Source: Gymnogyps californianus
Taxonomy: Eukaryota; Chordata; Aves; Accipitriformes; Cathartidae
Direction: 5' to 3'
NCBI RefSeq assembly: GCF_018139145.2
Contig: NC_059486.1
Span: forward strand, 6,138,001-6,202,000
DNA length: 64,000 nt
Part shown: piece by piece, positions 31,001-42,702 of the stretch
How positions within the stretch are numbered: position 1 is the first letter of the stretch
Layout: each line of letters opens with the position of its first letter
Notes under the pieces: generated by a model
What the model saw: only the letters and a program-made list of their open reading frames with translations
Databases searched by the model: none
What the model was told of the DNA's origin: nothing
Position numbers and translations under genes: made by a program

Positions 31001-32178
31001 TTCGGGGTGGCTACAGGGAGTGCGTACTCCATGCTGGGTGCCGGTGCGGCAGATGCGGGGATGCCAAGGGGATGCCAAGGAAGCTGGAGCCCCACTCCTG
31101 CTGTCTGCACATCCACCCAGGGCCACCAGCTCTGTAATGGGAGCCGGAGAGCACACCCTTTCCTTCCTCAGCTCCCCGTCCTGCTCCTGGCAGGAGGCAC
31201 AGAGCGACCCGGTGCTGCCTGGGGCCAGGCTACATGAGCAGTCCCCACTGATGGCCGAGGGGCCGTGCCAGCGGGCCGGCTGCAGGTGAGCCGAGCCACA
31301 CTCTCATGCCAGCTGCGGCTGCTCTGACTGGCAGGATGCAGGCAGCCCTGCCTGCCTCCACCTGTGCTGTTTGCGGCCCCAGCCTGCAGCACCACATCCA
31401 AATCCTCGCTATGGTGGTATGGGAGACACCAGCCCCAGAGGAGAGCTGGGAGCAGGATGGTGCAGGACTCAGAGGGTCTCCAGGGCAGGGACCTCGGGCT
31501 TTCCTCCCTGTCCAGGGGGAAGCTGAGCTCCTAGGAGACCCTCAGATCCACACGCACCAGCCCCAGCCCGACCTCGAGCATCCTCTGGCAGGAGCCAGGG
31601 TAGCACTCGATGCTGCCAGCCTGGCCCAAATGCAGGTGACCACCCCACTGCCTCGGCCCTGGGGCGGCAGCGCTGGTTTGCTCAGAGATTTCATCCTCGT
31701 TGGTGTTTCCCGGTGGTGCAGGTCTGTGGGGCGGATGGGCTGAAGCCCAAGACCCAAATGCCCCAAGGAGACCCTGGCCCGGATACCTCCTGCCAGGACA
31801 GATAGCCCCGGGTGGACTGAGACCTCCCTGAGCCTGTCAGCACAGTGAGGTCCCCAGTGGGGAGGAGGATGGTGGGAGGGCAGGAGACAGTTCCTGGGCC
31901 AGACCAGGTCCCCCAGTCCCTGCCTCCAGCATCCCAGCCCCGCGTCAGCCCCCCGGCACGTGGGAAAGGGAAGGCAATAAACGGGGCTGGCACAGGCGCA
32001 CCCCAGCCCCGCACCCCACGACCCCCCATCCTCTCCCACCGCGGGGACCCGCCGTCGCCTCCGGCCACCCCAGACACCCCGGGAGGAGGGCGGGCAGGCA
32101 GCGCATCTCACCTCCCGCGGCTGCTCGCACGACGAGAGGCAAAGTCAGAAAAGTTATCCCCAGCCCCTGCATCCCCAT
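25027..32178 (-). CDS. CA15: Carbonic anhydrase 15, GPI-anchored, complete
   Basis: Extracellular membrane-bound alpha-carbonic anhydrase (CO2 + H2O to HCO3- + H+). Exons: 32112-32178, 30375-30410, 27929-28099, 27515-27675, 26700-26792, 26279-26345, 25907-26073, 25027-25245. All junctions are GT-AG and in phase, giving 326 aa. A signal peptide (about residues 1-20) precedes [10 protein letters not shown] and KELKATCGG, which hold the first three CA4-type cysteines; the fourth is in SLTTPDC (C235). Zinc ligands are H122 and H124 (LHFHWG) and H147 (ELHIVH). E134, T231 and the proton-shuttle H90 (NDGHT) are present. N131 (NGS) and N194 (NVS) are glycosylation sequons. The hydrophobic C-terminus ([12 protein letters not shown]) fits a GPI signal. 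CA15 rather than CA4 is chosen because it sits next to DGCR2, as in mouse. It is known as a pseudogene in human; here it is intact. Confidence 0.93.
25571..25620. repeat. (ATCC)n microsatellite in the last CA15 intron
   Basis: About ten ATCC repeats with one ATTC interruption, running into CCAC repeats. It lies in intron 7. Confidence 0.9.
29640..29905. promoter_or_regulatory. AT-rich island with octamer in CA15 intron 2
   Basis: Inside a GC-rich 2.3-kb intron this block carries CAGCTGATTAA (E-box overlapping a homeodomain-type site), CCTTAATTAACC and a perfect octamer ATTTGCAT (29867-29874). No exon signals. It looks like a conserved-noncoding element, but conservation cannot be tested here. 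Confidence 0.35.
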
Positions 32179-35100
32179 GCCGGCGGCAGGGACGGGCAGC
32201 AGCGGGCAGGCGGCCCCGCCGCGACGCCTCGTCCTCCTCCGCAGTGCGCCCGGGCAGGCGGTGGGGCTGGGGCGGGAGGCAGCGCTGCCAGCGCCCAGGC
32301 AGCCCGGAGAAATCCTCCGCTCCAGCCTGTGCACTGCTGTTAAATATTCATCACAAGGGCTGAGTTTTTAACTCCTCGGCTGCTAGGAGGGAGCGGGGGA
32401 GCGGTCCGGCCCCCAGCCAGTCCCTGTGCACCGTGCCAGGCCCCTGCCCAGGATGCCAGCCCAAGGGCAGGCAGCAGGGACAAGGCAGGGGAGCAGGGGG
32501 CTGGCAAAGCCTGGGGGTGCAGCACGCTGCCCGGCCCACTCCCCTCCAAGGGGTGAGGGGGTGGTCCCCAAGTACCATCCTGCTCTCCATTCCCAAAGCA
32601 GGGGTTCGGCAGCATCCCTGCTGTGTCCCATCCCGCCCCCTGCACGGTGCTGTGGGGCCACAGATGGGCTTCAGGGGGGCTGTCGGTAGTCAGAAGGGGC
32701 TGGGGGCGCCAGCTCTGCCCCATCCTCTCCCCACTCTTTGCAGGCACATGTTGTGCGACAGCCTTCCCCCCCCCCCCCAGCTTTGGCAACCCCCCCAGCC
32801 AGCAGCAGGTCCTGCATCCCCCACGCTGGGAGAGTGGTGGCTCCCACCAGGGACCTGATGCGGGCCAGGCAGTGCCATGAGGACCCACAGGCTGAATCCA
32901 GCTCATCCCTGCAAACAGAGGCTCCTCCCCGGGGAAAGCCCAGCAGGCACCCACGGTGCCCTGTCCTCGGGGCACAGGTGGCCTCCACAGCTCTGCTATG
33001 GGGGACCCTCAGCCCCCGGGGTCACGGAGGAGCAGCACACTGGTGGGGCAGGATTCAGCCCTTTCCCCTCCAGCCGGCACGAGGCTGCAACACACCATAG
33101 TGGCTCAGGCTCTCACAGCCATGGAGCACCGGGCCGGCCAGGGCAGGGGGGCAGCACCGGGGCACGAGCCTCGGCACCCACCCGAGCATCACAGGAGCCC
33201 AGCACAGGCATCCCATGCTGGGGGACACGGCTGTTCAGCTCCTCAACACGGAAGCAGCACGTGCTGTTCCCATTGCACCTATCCAGGCAGGTCCCACAGG
33301 AGCCACTATCTTGCCAGCGGAGGTACGCTCTCACAGCAGGCAGGTAGGAAGGGGGTGAAAACACAGGAGCATAGTGTTGTCACATTCTCCTAAAATATCC
33401 CTGCCATCTTAGGCAGCAGTGGAAAGGAGGCCACGGGGCCCAGCCTGCAGCTCCTCTCACCGGCACTTGGCCCTGGCCGGGAGCACTGCCGAGTCGCTGC
33501 CAGGATGAACAAACCCGGCAGCAGTGCGAGGGCAGCGGGAAGAAGCCTCCTGCTGCCTGTTTGGCCGGGGACGGGCTCCAGCTCAGCAGAGTTGTTTGCC
33601 TGCCATGTGCTACAAGGAGACAACACACCCAGTGGGGCTCATCCTCGGCAGGGGCTCTTTGGGGCACCTTTGTCCCCCCCAGGCAGAGCCAGCCCCAGGC
33701 AGGTGCCCGGGCAGCACCGAGCCATGTGTTTGGGCACCGGTGTGGGGCACAGAGGAGGGTGGCAGCGCAGGGCTCCCTGAGCTGCTCTGGATCTGCGCCA
33801 TGGTTGACACTTGGCCCCTGCTCCGGGGATGAGGTAGTTTGCAGAGGGCTGTGATCATCCTTCCGGAGCAAGCCGCAAAGGGTGGGCAGGCGAGGCGGAG
33901 GGTCTCACCAAGTCCGCAGCCTGCCGCTGATTGCTGCCGGGAAGGAGAGGAGCTGCTCCGGCATGCGGAGGAGACTGAGACCTCCCTCGGAGACGTGAGC
34001 CCACCGAGCAGCAAAAGCACCTCCACCACCCACCCGCAGCAGGACGGCCCATAGTGCCAGGCAGTGGGGGAAAAGCCCAGACCCTCGGGGGTTGGGAGCC
34101 GATGGGACCCACCACCCTTGGGCTATTCCCCCCTAGGGCATTGACCGAGGCAGAGGTGCTTCGCAGGACATCCTTTTACGTTTTCAGGCTTCTCCAGTTG
34201 TGATTTTTGGCAAGGAGGGCAGGAGCAGAGACATCACCACAGAGACCACGTGGCCGGGAACACCAGCAGCGCCGTGCCACAGCACGCAACCCAGCACGCG
34301 GCGGGAACGAGTCCCTTGTCCCACAAAGGGCCCTACCAGGGCAAGGAGCAGCACATCCAGCCCGGGGTCCCGTGGGGCCCAGAGAGCCCTGCACAGCTGG
34401 AGGGGGATGCAGAGCCCTGGCAGGGCTCGGCACGGCCCCGCCAAGGGGCAGGAGCAGAGCGAGGAAGCAGAGGGGGCACCAAGGCACGTGGAAAGGCAGC
34501 GGCAGCAGCGAGGCACCATGCCGTACCCCGCTCCCACCCGTCCCCAGCTACCCTGCTCCCCAGGGTGCACCGCTGGCTGCTGGCACCAGCGCCAGGCAGG
34601 AGCAACCTCCAGTTTCTATAGGAACCAGATCAAACCTTGAAAGAGCCGCTCTGTACTTGCCGGTCTCCTGCTGCCGCGGTGGTGATGGGGAGCTCACAGC
34701 CGATCCTGCGGCTCTGTGCTGGGCTCGTAGGGAGAGACCACATCCATTGTCCTGCTGCCACTGAGCCAGGAGGCGGGCGAGGTCCCCGCATACATGCGTA
34801 GTCACAGCACCAAGTGCAAGAGCCGTGATAGGGGAAAAAATATCACTGAAAAATAAAAATAGTTACTTAAGCTGCAGCCATCGATCGGTCGTGGGCACGG
34901 TGCCATTCTGCTGGGAACCCCCACCACGTGCGCTGTCAGCAAGTGCTGCACCAGCACTCAGCAGAGATGAGAATCTCCTGGAGGTAAATCCTGCGCTGCC
35001 GCCTGGGAGCCTTGGCTGGGGACCTGGGCTGATGGGGACAGTGACAAGACAAAGACTTAAGCCATAAGAGCGTGGTTCACATCGCCCAGGGATGGGTTCA

Positions 35101-37862
35101 TGAAGGGTTGTCGGCATCCAGAGAAGCAAGTGCAGTAGGGAGGTGAAGTTCATGGGCAATAAATACTCCAGCCACTTCTGATTTTCCATGAAGATCAAAG
35201 ATCTCCATAATAAGCTGCTGCTAGCCCAGGCAGAAGGCTGGGAGCAGGGCAGGGAGAGCAGCAGGAGCCCGCTGCCGGCACCGGCATAAAGGAGGCACTG
35301 TGGCCAGCAGATGCGCACTGGCCCCACGCTGCTGCACAGCCCCTTCATTCATCTCACATTCCCACTGCCACTGGGGTCAGTGACATCTCCCCCCCCACAG
35401 CCTGGCAGCCCCCGGGGTCACTGCCAGCACGCAGCCCCTACAGGCATCCGACCCATGCCCCCAAGCCCCCGGCGTTTTCCCAGGGGCTGAGCGCCCGGAC
35501 ATGCCGTACTGAGCACAGCTGCTAATTACCCTCCCAGAAAAACACATTTTAAGCTAAGAGCTTACAGCAGAAGACTGCCCAGCAATGCCCCTGCCACAGC
35601 AGTGTCAATGCTGATGGCTGCCCCCCTCACACGTGTGTCCCCGGGGAGCAGCAGCAAGCCCCAAGAGCGGTGGCTGTGCTCCAGGCACTCCTAGCTGCTC
35701 CCTGCAGCTGCAGCATCACCTCTGTCCGCAGGCTACGAGAGGGCGGGAGGGAAGGGCAAGTTGTATCTGCACAGTGTCTTGCAGCATCAGCAGAGCCCCC
35801 CAGGGTCCCTGCCAGACTGAGCCCCTCCAAGCGCTCACAACATCAGGCAGCTACTAGTGAGAGACATTTGTCCCCCCCGAGACCAGCAGCAAAGGAAGGG
35901 CTGCGTCCCATCGCCCTCAGCTGAACTAGCATCTCACAGCCCGAAGCGGAGATGAAGCTCTGGGAGCTGGGGGCTGCGTTGGTTCAGGTCCAGCAGCAAT
36001 GGAGGTGGCTGCAGTGGCAGCTGCCCTCTGCGGGCACAGGAAAGGGAGAATGGAGCCCTCCACGGCACCCGTCGGTGACGATGACACTGCACGCTGGACA
36101 GCTTTCAGCAATGAACGCATCCTGCGGCCACAAGCAGGGCACCGGGACAGCCCAGCAATGCTGCAGGGACTTGTTCTGCAGCACTCACAGCAAACACTGC
36201 AAGTCCAGCAGCTTGTAAAAAAACACTGAATGTTTCTAGGACCTGAGCTCCCAGTCCGGAGCGTGGGCAGGTGTCACCAGGGCCAGGTCCGGACCGTGCA
36301 AAAAGGAGCTGCCGCTCTTCCCCTGCACCCAAAACCAGCCCCTCTCGTGGCAGGCTGGGATCAGGAGGCCAATTTTAATTCTTTAACTACTTCCCCCAGG
36401 TAAAGTGGATTTGGCTCTGCATGGCACTGGAAAACCTGATTCCAGCACTTGTACCGCAGGCCATCCATGGAGCTGCCACCAGGACAGGGGCGAGGATGCA
36501 GGGGCCCCGCAGCCCCGTGGCACTGCACTCGCTGCCCAGACTGCTCCAGAAAAGCAGCACAGCTTTCCCCACTCCAAAAGAGGACATCCTTTGACCAGCA
36601 CGCTGACCACACCAACGTCTGGAGTCTCCGGTCATGTTGCTATGAATATGTACTACAGGACAAGTAACTTCCACAGCAGCACCCAGCAGCGATGTTGAAC
36701 ATACCTTGCCGGGACAGAAGAGATACAACTGACTCAGACTTGGTATTGCTCTATCCCGTATCCCACCAGCCTGCCAGCTCCAGCTGTAAGCCTGCATTAC
36801 TAAACCAGCACAACTGTTTAAAGAGGCTTATTTATCCAGCAAGTTCTTTTGGGGGAATATTCCCTGCTATCAGCCAGCTTTGTTAAATAGTTTAGTTACA
36901 GGCTCTTTCAGGAGAGGCAGCATCACCTCCAGCTCACTGCAGGCCAAGGGGACTGGGGGGCAGGAGAGCTGCCTCTCCCACTGCACACCCCGGCTTCTTT
37001 CATTTCCCCCCAGCTCCAAAGGGAATTGCAATTGCCTGTAATGTAAAGCAGCTCAGGGTTGGTTTGAGCAGAAACGCCATCTGCTGTACATCTCCCCGCA
37101 AGACAGACGCGTCCCGGCGCCGGACTGGAAAACCCCTGCACACCCCAAAACACGGCTCTCAGCCAAGGCTTCTCCCTGCCAGCCCACCCAAGGTCACCCC
37201 AGGGCCCTCCCTCCCTCCAGCCCCCGTACCACACATGGGGTGTAAAACACAACCGAGGGAAGGGGGCAAGTAGCCAAAACCTTCCTTTAGGAATTTGACG
37301 AAAAGTTTAGAGCTCGAATTTTGGAACAGCTGAAGAGGCCAGGACAGCCGGACCTCTCGTCAGGCTTTTCCACCAGCCTCCCCGCTGCCTGCTGGGCGCA
37401 CGGCAGCAGCACGGCTCAGTGCTAACACTGTCCCCCTCTGACTCCACGTCAACTCTGACCGACTCGGTTCATTCCCCAGAGCCCTGCTGCCCCCACGCCG
37501 GGAGCTGCGGGGCTCGGAGCACCCCTCCCATCCAACACAGCCACCTGCACCTCCTGCCCAGGCACTCAGCATCTTCCCACAGGTCTGGAGAGGACAGCAG
37601 GAGTAGGCTGCACTTCACCTTCTTGGGTATACAGCCAAGACTTTCTTAAAATTACACTCATACAGGTAAATTCCAGTGGTATTTGTACACAAAGGGACTT
37701 CGGCAGCCTCCCTGCTTGAAGTTAAATGCATCTATTGATCTTTTTGCAAGATCACAGCTCAAAAGTGTGATTTAAGAAGACCTTCCTTCACAACACTGAG
37801 GAACCACATCGATGCAGAAATCAGGAGACATTGGAACAGGCCATTTCTCTTACAGAACACAA
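32179..37862. other. Intergenic region between CA15 and DGCR2
   Basis: Starts with the CA15 5' flank. A weak TATA-like TGAATATTTA on the minus strand (32341-32350) lies about 165 bp upstream of the CA15 ATG. A run of 12 or more C occurs at 32768-32779. The rest is GC-rich without recognisable exons, and composition turns AT-rich near 37.6 kb. The open frames at 32340-32975, 34863-35348 and 36387-36797 (minus) show no family I know. Confidence 0.55.
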
Positions 37863-40800
37863 TTTATTTGGCATTTGGATGAAATGTTTCTCACAGCATC
37901 TTGAGAAAAAAAAGAAAGATTAGTGTCAACCCCAAAGAAAGACGTTAAAACAAAAAAACCAGTGTCACAGGGACTGAATTATTATAGTATCAAATTTAAA
38001 TTCTACATGGTATTTCACAGAATATCAAAATCTTTTATACACTGCCACAGTTAAGTCCAGTCACAAACCAACTACACAGGAGAAGCCTGCAAATGCAGCG
38101 TTGGCTAAAATTATTTGCCAGGAGAAGGTAAAAAGCAGTGTCTCATTCTCTCTCGCAGCCTCCCAGGCATCCTCCAGCCCCACACTTGGGGCACGGCGCA
38201 GCACGGCCACGCACGCAGCCTGCAAGCGCAGCATCTCTGCTGGCATTGACTCCAACCCACTCAACATTCAAGGTGCACAATACTGGAAAATTAAAGCTAT
38301 GCCGTACCGTAGCAGGCAGGTAATGCAGACTGTTGTTAGGGGAAGCAGATCTTTACCACCAAAAGCATCTATTCCAAAGAAACACATATTTCATTTGCAA
38401 CTGGGGAACATCAGAAGCAAAATGTATGAACTTTGATTCACCTCCTCTACACTCATCTGCTCTAATTTTAGGTCCAGCTCCCAACTTGCAAGGGAAATTT
38501 AAAAGAAATGTCTGTATATTGCATGTTCCTTCGCTAGGGAGAAAAAAAGATGTTTCAGCAACGGAAAAAAGAAGAGACACGCGTTATGGACTGTATGAGG
38601 CGACATTAAAACGTCAGTGCTTTGCCACTGAAAAGCCACATCTGAAAGATAAAAACATCTTTAAAACCAGCTTCAAATTCACTTAACATTAGATGGGAAA
38701 AGAAAGGTAATAATTACTGGTCACAAAAATACTTTCTTCCCAAGTGACACTTGAGAGACGCATGAACAGGCCATCACCCCATGACACCTGTGGAGGCAAA
38801 ACACCCGCCAACTGAAAGATTAAGCCATCAGAAAAAATTTTCCACCTACTTCATTATTCTTCTAGATCAGTGTCCTGCCATGAATGGGTAAAGGAACAGT
38901 CTGAGGCTCAAAACCAGACAAGACTGAACATTATGCAGACAAGCTCTTTGTACATCTGAATGACAGTTTTGATCTTCTAGCACAGAATGAAACCCACCGT
39001 CCTTCTAACATTACAATACTCTACAACTCATATAGTAAAAAAATTAGAGGCTGCTGTGAGACTGTGTACAGGTATCACTGATAACATCGACAGAAGCGAG
39101 TATCTAGGGCTGTTTGTTCTTGAAGGAACAGCAGAGACCTCAATATGGCACCACAGTATGTCGTAAGGATGGGGAATCTGAGGAGCAGTTTTGTCCAAGG
39201 CCGCAACGGGAGGTGCAAGCCCAGCACAGAACGGAGTGCTGCGACTTTACGACGACTGTGGTCAAAGACATCTCAAGAGAAACGCACTCTCTGTTCACGT
39301 GTGCTGCTGGGAATGATGTGGTAATGCCATCTCCCCCGCTGGGTCTGGAGGGACATTTGGGATGCATCAGTAGTTAAGAAAAACATCCAGAGAAGTGAAC
39401 AGTGGTGGGGAAAATCAATGCACAAAATAACTCCAAAGATCTCGTCAATCGAATGACAATCAAAACAGAAAGGTCTTCCTCAGGCAAGCATCAACCCTCT
39501 GTAATTGGTGCTCAGGACAAACTGCTTACCAGTCACCTTGCCAAGGGCAAGGAAGGTTTGCTGAGGTGTCAACTGCTGTCAAGAAAACAACCCTTCCCCA
39601 GGTGGTCCAGAAGTCTGAGTAGTTGTGACGTTTTCTGCTACAAAGGCTCTTACTCCAAGAGAAAGTACTCAATGTGAAAAAGCTACATTAAAAAGGGAAA
39701 AAATGACAATTTTATTGCCAAATTAGAAGCTCACCGAGAGGTAAATGAGCTGTACTTAGTGAGCTGCTCTGTTCAAGGCAAAATTTCCCTTGTTTACAGT
39801 TAAGATGAAGAAGGATGGGGAAAAGAGAGAAAATAGCAGCCTCCGTGCCAATATACAAGTGGGAAAGGCTCAGAAGCAATGGGGAAAATATCACAGAGGC
39901 TTCTACAAAGAAGCCTCCATTTGGAATAGCTACAACCAGGAGCCACCACGAAGTTGCCAGTTGTAACAGAGCTTATTTTCAAATAAAATTCACCACAGAA
40001 CCAAAAGTAAAATAAAAAAAATATTGAACAGATTCCCGCAGTGTTAGGAGAAGTGTGAGGTAAGGTATCTGTTCACCTCAGCCACAAAACACAGCTTGAG
40101 AGACTAAATCAAGCCAAAAGGCTTTTTGTTATTGCGCTAGGATACTACAAAGAACAAATATTCCATCTGGCTTCAAAAGAAATTGGAAGTTTTCTATTTT
40201 GCACTGCTAACAAAATATTTTCAGGAACAGATTGCAGTAGCATAGACTTTGCATCCTACTTAAGTGTACACTATCACAGCCTGTCCTACAACAGAGTGTA
40301 GCCAGCTTGAGAGAAGTATTAACCCTAAGAGCCTAGTTTATATCCCAGTGCTTAGCTTCACCTAGCTGGACACAGCACAAAGGTTACCGTCTACAGTATG
40401 TATATATATATATATCACCACCCAGGAACACACACACGCACACACGCATTCGTACCTATAAAACTAAAGAAAAATCAGTACATACAATGTATAAAACGTA
40501 TGAATGTGCTCAAAAATGCACAAAACCCGCTTTATTTTCATACTTCAGAAATGCTCAATAATTTGTACGCATGGTTCTGACTACTGCTATCCATCCGCTT
40601 CATTAGACCAGGACTTGAACTCAGAGGAGGAGACGGTAAGAGATCCCACAGGGTGGAGAATTGCTCCTCTCATTTCGTACCACTGCTATTAGAGCCAGTC
40701 AAACCAGAGAGCAGGACGCAGGCGGTGGTAGGGCTCCAGGCAGAGAGGCTTCCTAACAGTGCTTCCTCCCACTCGTGTGCCAGCAGAGCACCCCAGAACT

Positions 40801-42702
40801 GTGATTCACGCTCTCCGATGGACTCAAGATTGTTAGCAAGTGTCTGAATGTCAAGACACCAGATATGATCTCAATAACGAAACTCACAGTTCTCTGTGCA
40901 AAAGGAGTTGAATTGTCAAGACCAATCCCCAAGTACAGTATAAGCCTACAGGCAAGACACAGAATAGAAAGTAGCAGCATATTCAATGGGGAAAGAGTCA
41001 GCTGCACTGGGAAACCACAACAGTGGGTTAGGATTTGTCATACAAGTATGATTTCTCATCTTTACTAGAAAAAACAGATCACATACACACCCCCATGCAG
41101 TGTTTTCTTCCTGTCCCTCTAGGCTCGTACCCTTCATAAGGTAACAGGAGAACACTCACAAGGGGCATTCTTTACAAATTCCTTATAATTCATCTCATCT
41201 GCTGACTGCTACAGTAAGTCAAGGAGAAGCAGAGGCAAGAGGAGGATGGAGGGAAAGGATAAATTATTTGTACACTGAAATCCAAACTTAAATTTAAAAT
41301 CACCTGTGAAGGTTATTTTGCACTCATTATCAAAACGAACAGCACTTGACTTTGGGTTTAGTGAGGGAGTGAATGAATCTTTTTGCCATCTGTAAATTAA
41401 CTTAGAGAGTTCAATCTGAGGGGCAAATTTAAGACGACATATCAGACTGAAGCAAACTGCTTTATTGATTTAAGTACACTAACCTCATTATAACCCCTCG
41501 TGGGACCTGGATAAATGGTTTGGGGGGCACGGGGGAAATCCCTAGAATAGAGTTGGCAATTTATAGGACTCAGATAAGGAACAAGTGTCCAATTAGAATT
41601 AAACATCACATATAGTGCGTGTTGATCACTGTTTTTAAATGGTATTTGTAGAACTGTAAAGAAGTGAAATGGAGGGGAGGGAACACACTTACATGCTAAA
41701 TATAGCATGCAATAAGAAAGGCAAGAACAATGGTCTTTTATCCAGGCCAGTCTTGTGCAACTGTTCACTGTAAAGCAGTTAAACTACAAAGAAAAATACC
41801 TCAGTCTTCCTTATGGGATTATAACAAACAGGGGTTTCATATAGTGAAGTCAGACTGCATCGAAGTTAATTGCTCCCCGTCTCTTCCCTGAAGTGCTACC
41901 TAACACATATGAGGATTCTACTGAAGGGACATAAGCATTACACAGACCCAGTTTTCTTTATGGGCCAGAAGTTTACCCAACAATATGAGATTTTGCAGCT
42001 ACCAACAACAAATAATTGTAATTGCAAATCCTAGTTTTCTTAGTACCCACTTGTCTCATACTGCGTAGATCATTCATCCTCCAGTCCCTACGGTGTTCTG
42101 AAACAGCAAGGCAGATCAAAACACGCAAATGTTTTATACTGTGTAACTCTTACTTGGTGGCGCATGTTTTAGCTCCTCAGTGTTCCCACTCTGTAAAACA
42201 GGCCCCCAGCCCCCTCCCCTGCAGTTCTGTCTTCTCTGCCTTTTCCAAGTGTAGCACTGAAGCAAGAGAGAAAGCAATTGATTGAACAGTGACTGCCCCC
42301 ACCCTCCTTTTCCATCGTCTGTTCCCTGGGTCCAGTGGTATCCAGCCAAATCCAAGCAGCTTTTTTCTGATGTAGATTTTGTTTCCTCTCAGGTTAAGGA
42401 AAAAAAAAAAAAAACTACCCATACTTTTCACCTCCTTAGAAGTCAAAGGAATTCTCTGCACTCTTTTCCATAGCCAATGGAAAAAAAGAGCAGTTATACA
42501 ATCCATATTTACAGGACAAACCGATTAGTGAATGAATAACGACAGCCAAAAAACGAGAGGCACAATCCTAATCTAGAACATAAAAGCAGTGTTCAAAAAA
42601 ACAAAGTGGAGATTCCTTCTGAAGTTCAAACCACGGATTAGTGTTTGTTTGTGCAAACAGTTGCTAAAACTATTCCTGACCGGCAGTCAGCTTTTTACTC
42701 CT
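37863..42702 (-). other. DGCR2: Probable DGCR2 3' untranslated region
   Basis: No other gene is visible between the DGCR2 stop codon and a minus-strand AATAAA at 37863-37868. Other AATAAA hexamers on the same strand lie at 39711-39716, 40531-40536 and 41461-41466 and could give shorter forms. DGCR2 is known to have a long 3' UTR in mammals. The exact end is inferred from signals alone. A short TA/CA microsatellite lies around 40398-40447. Confidence 0.5.

Noticed and set aside
36021..36045. Second CTCF-like match (GCCCTCTGCGGGC)
   Set aside because: Core departs from consensus at a conserved base and the site lies in ordinary GC-rich sequence, so it is too weak to list as a feature.
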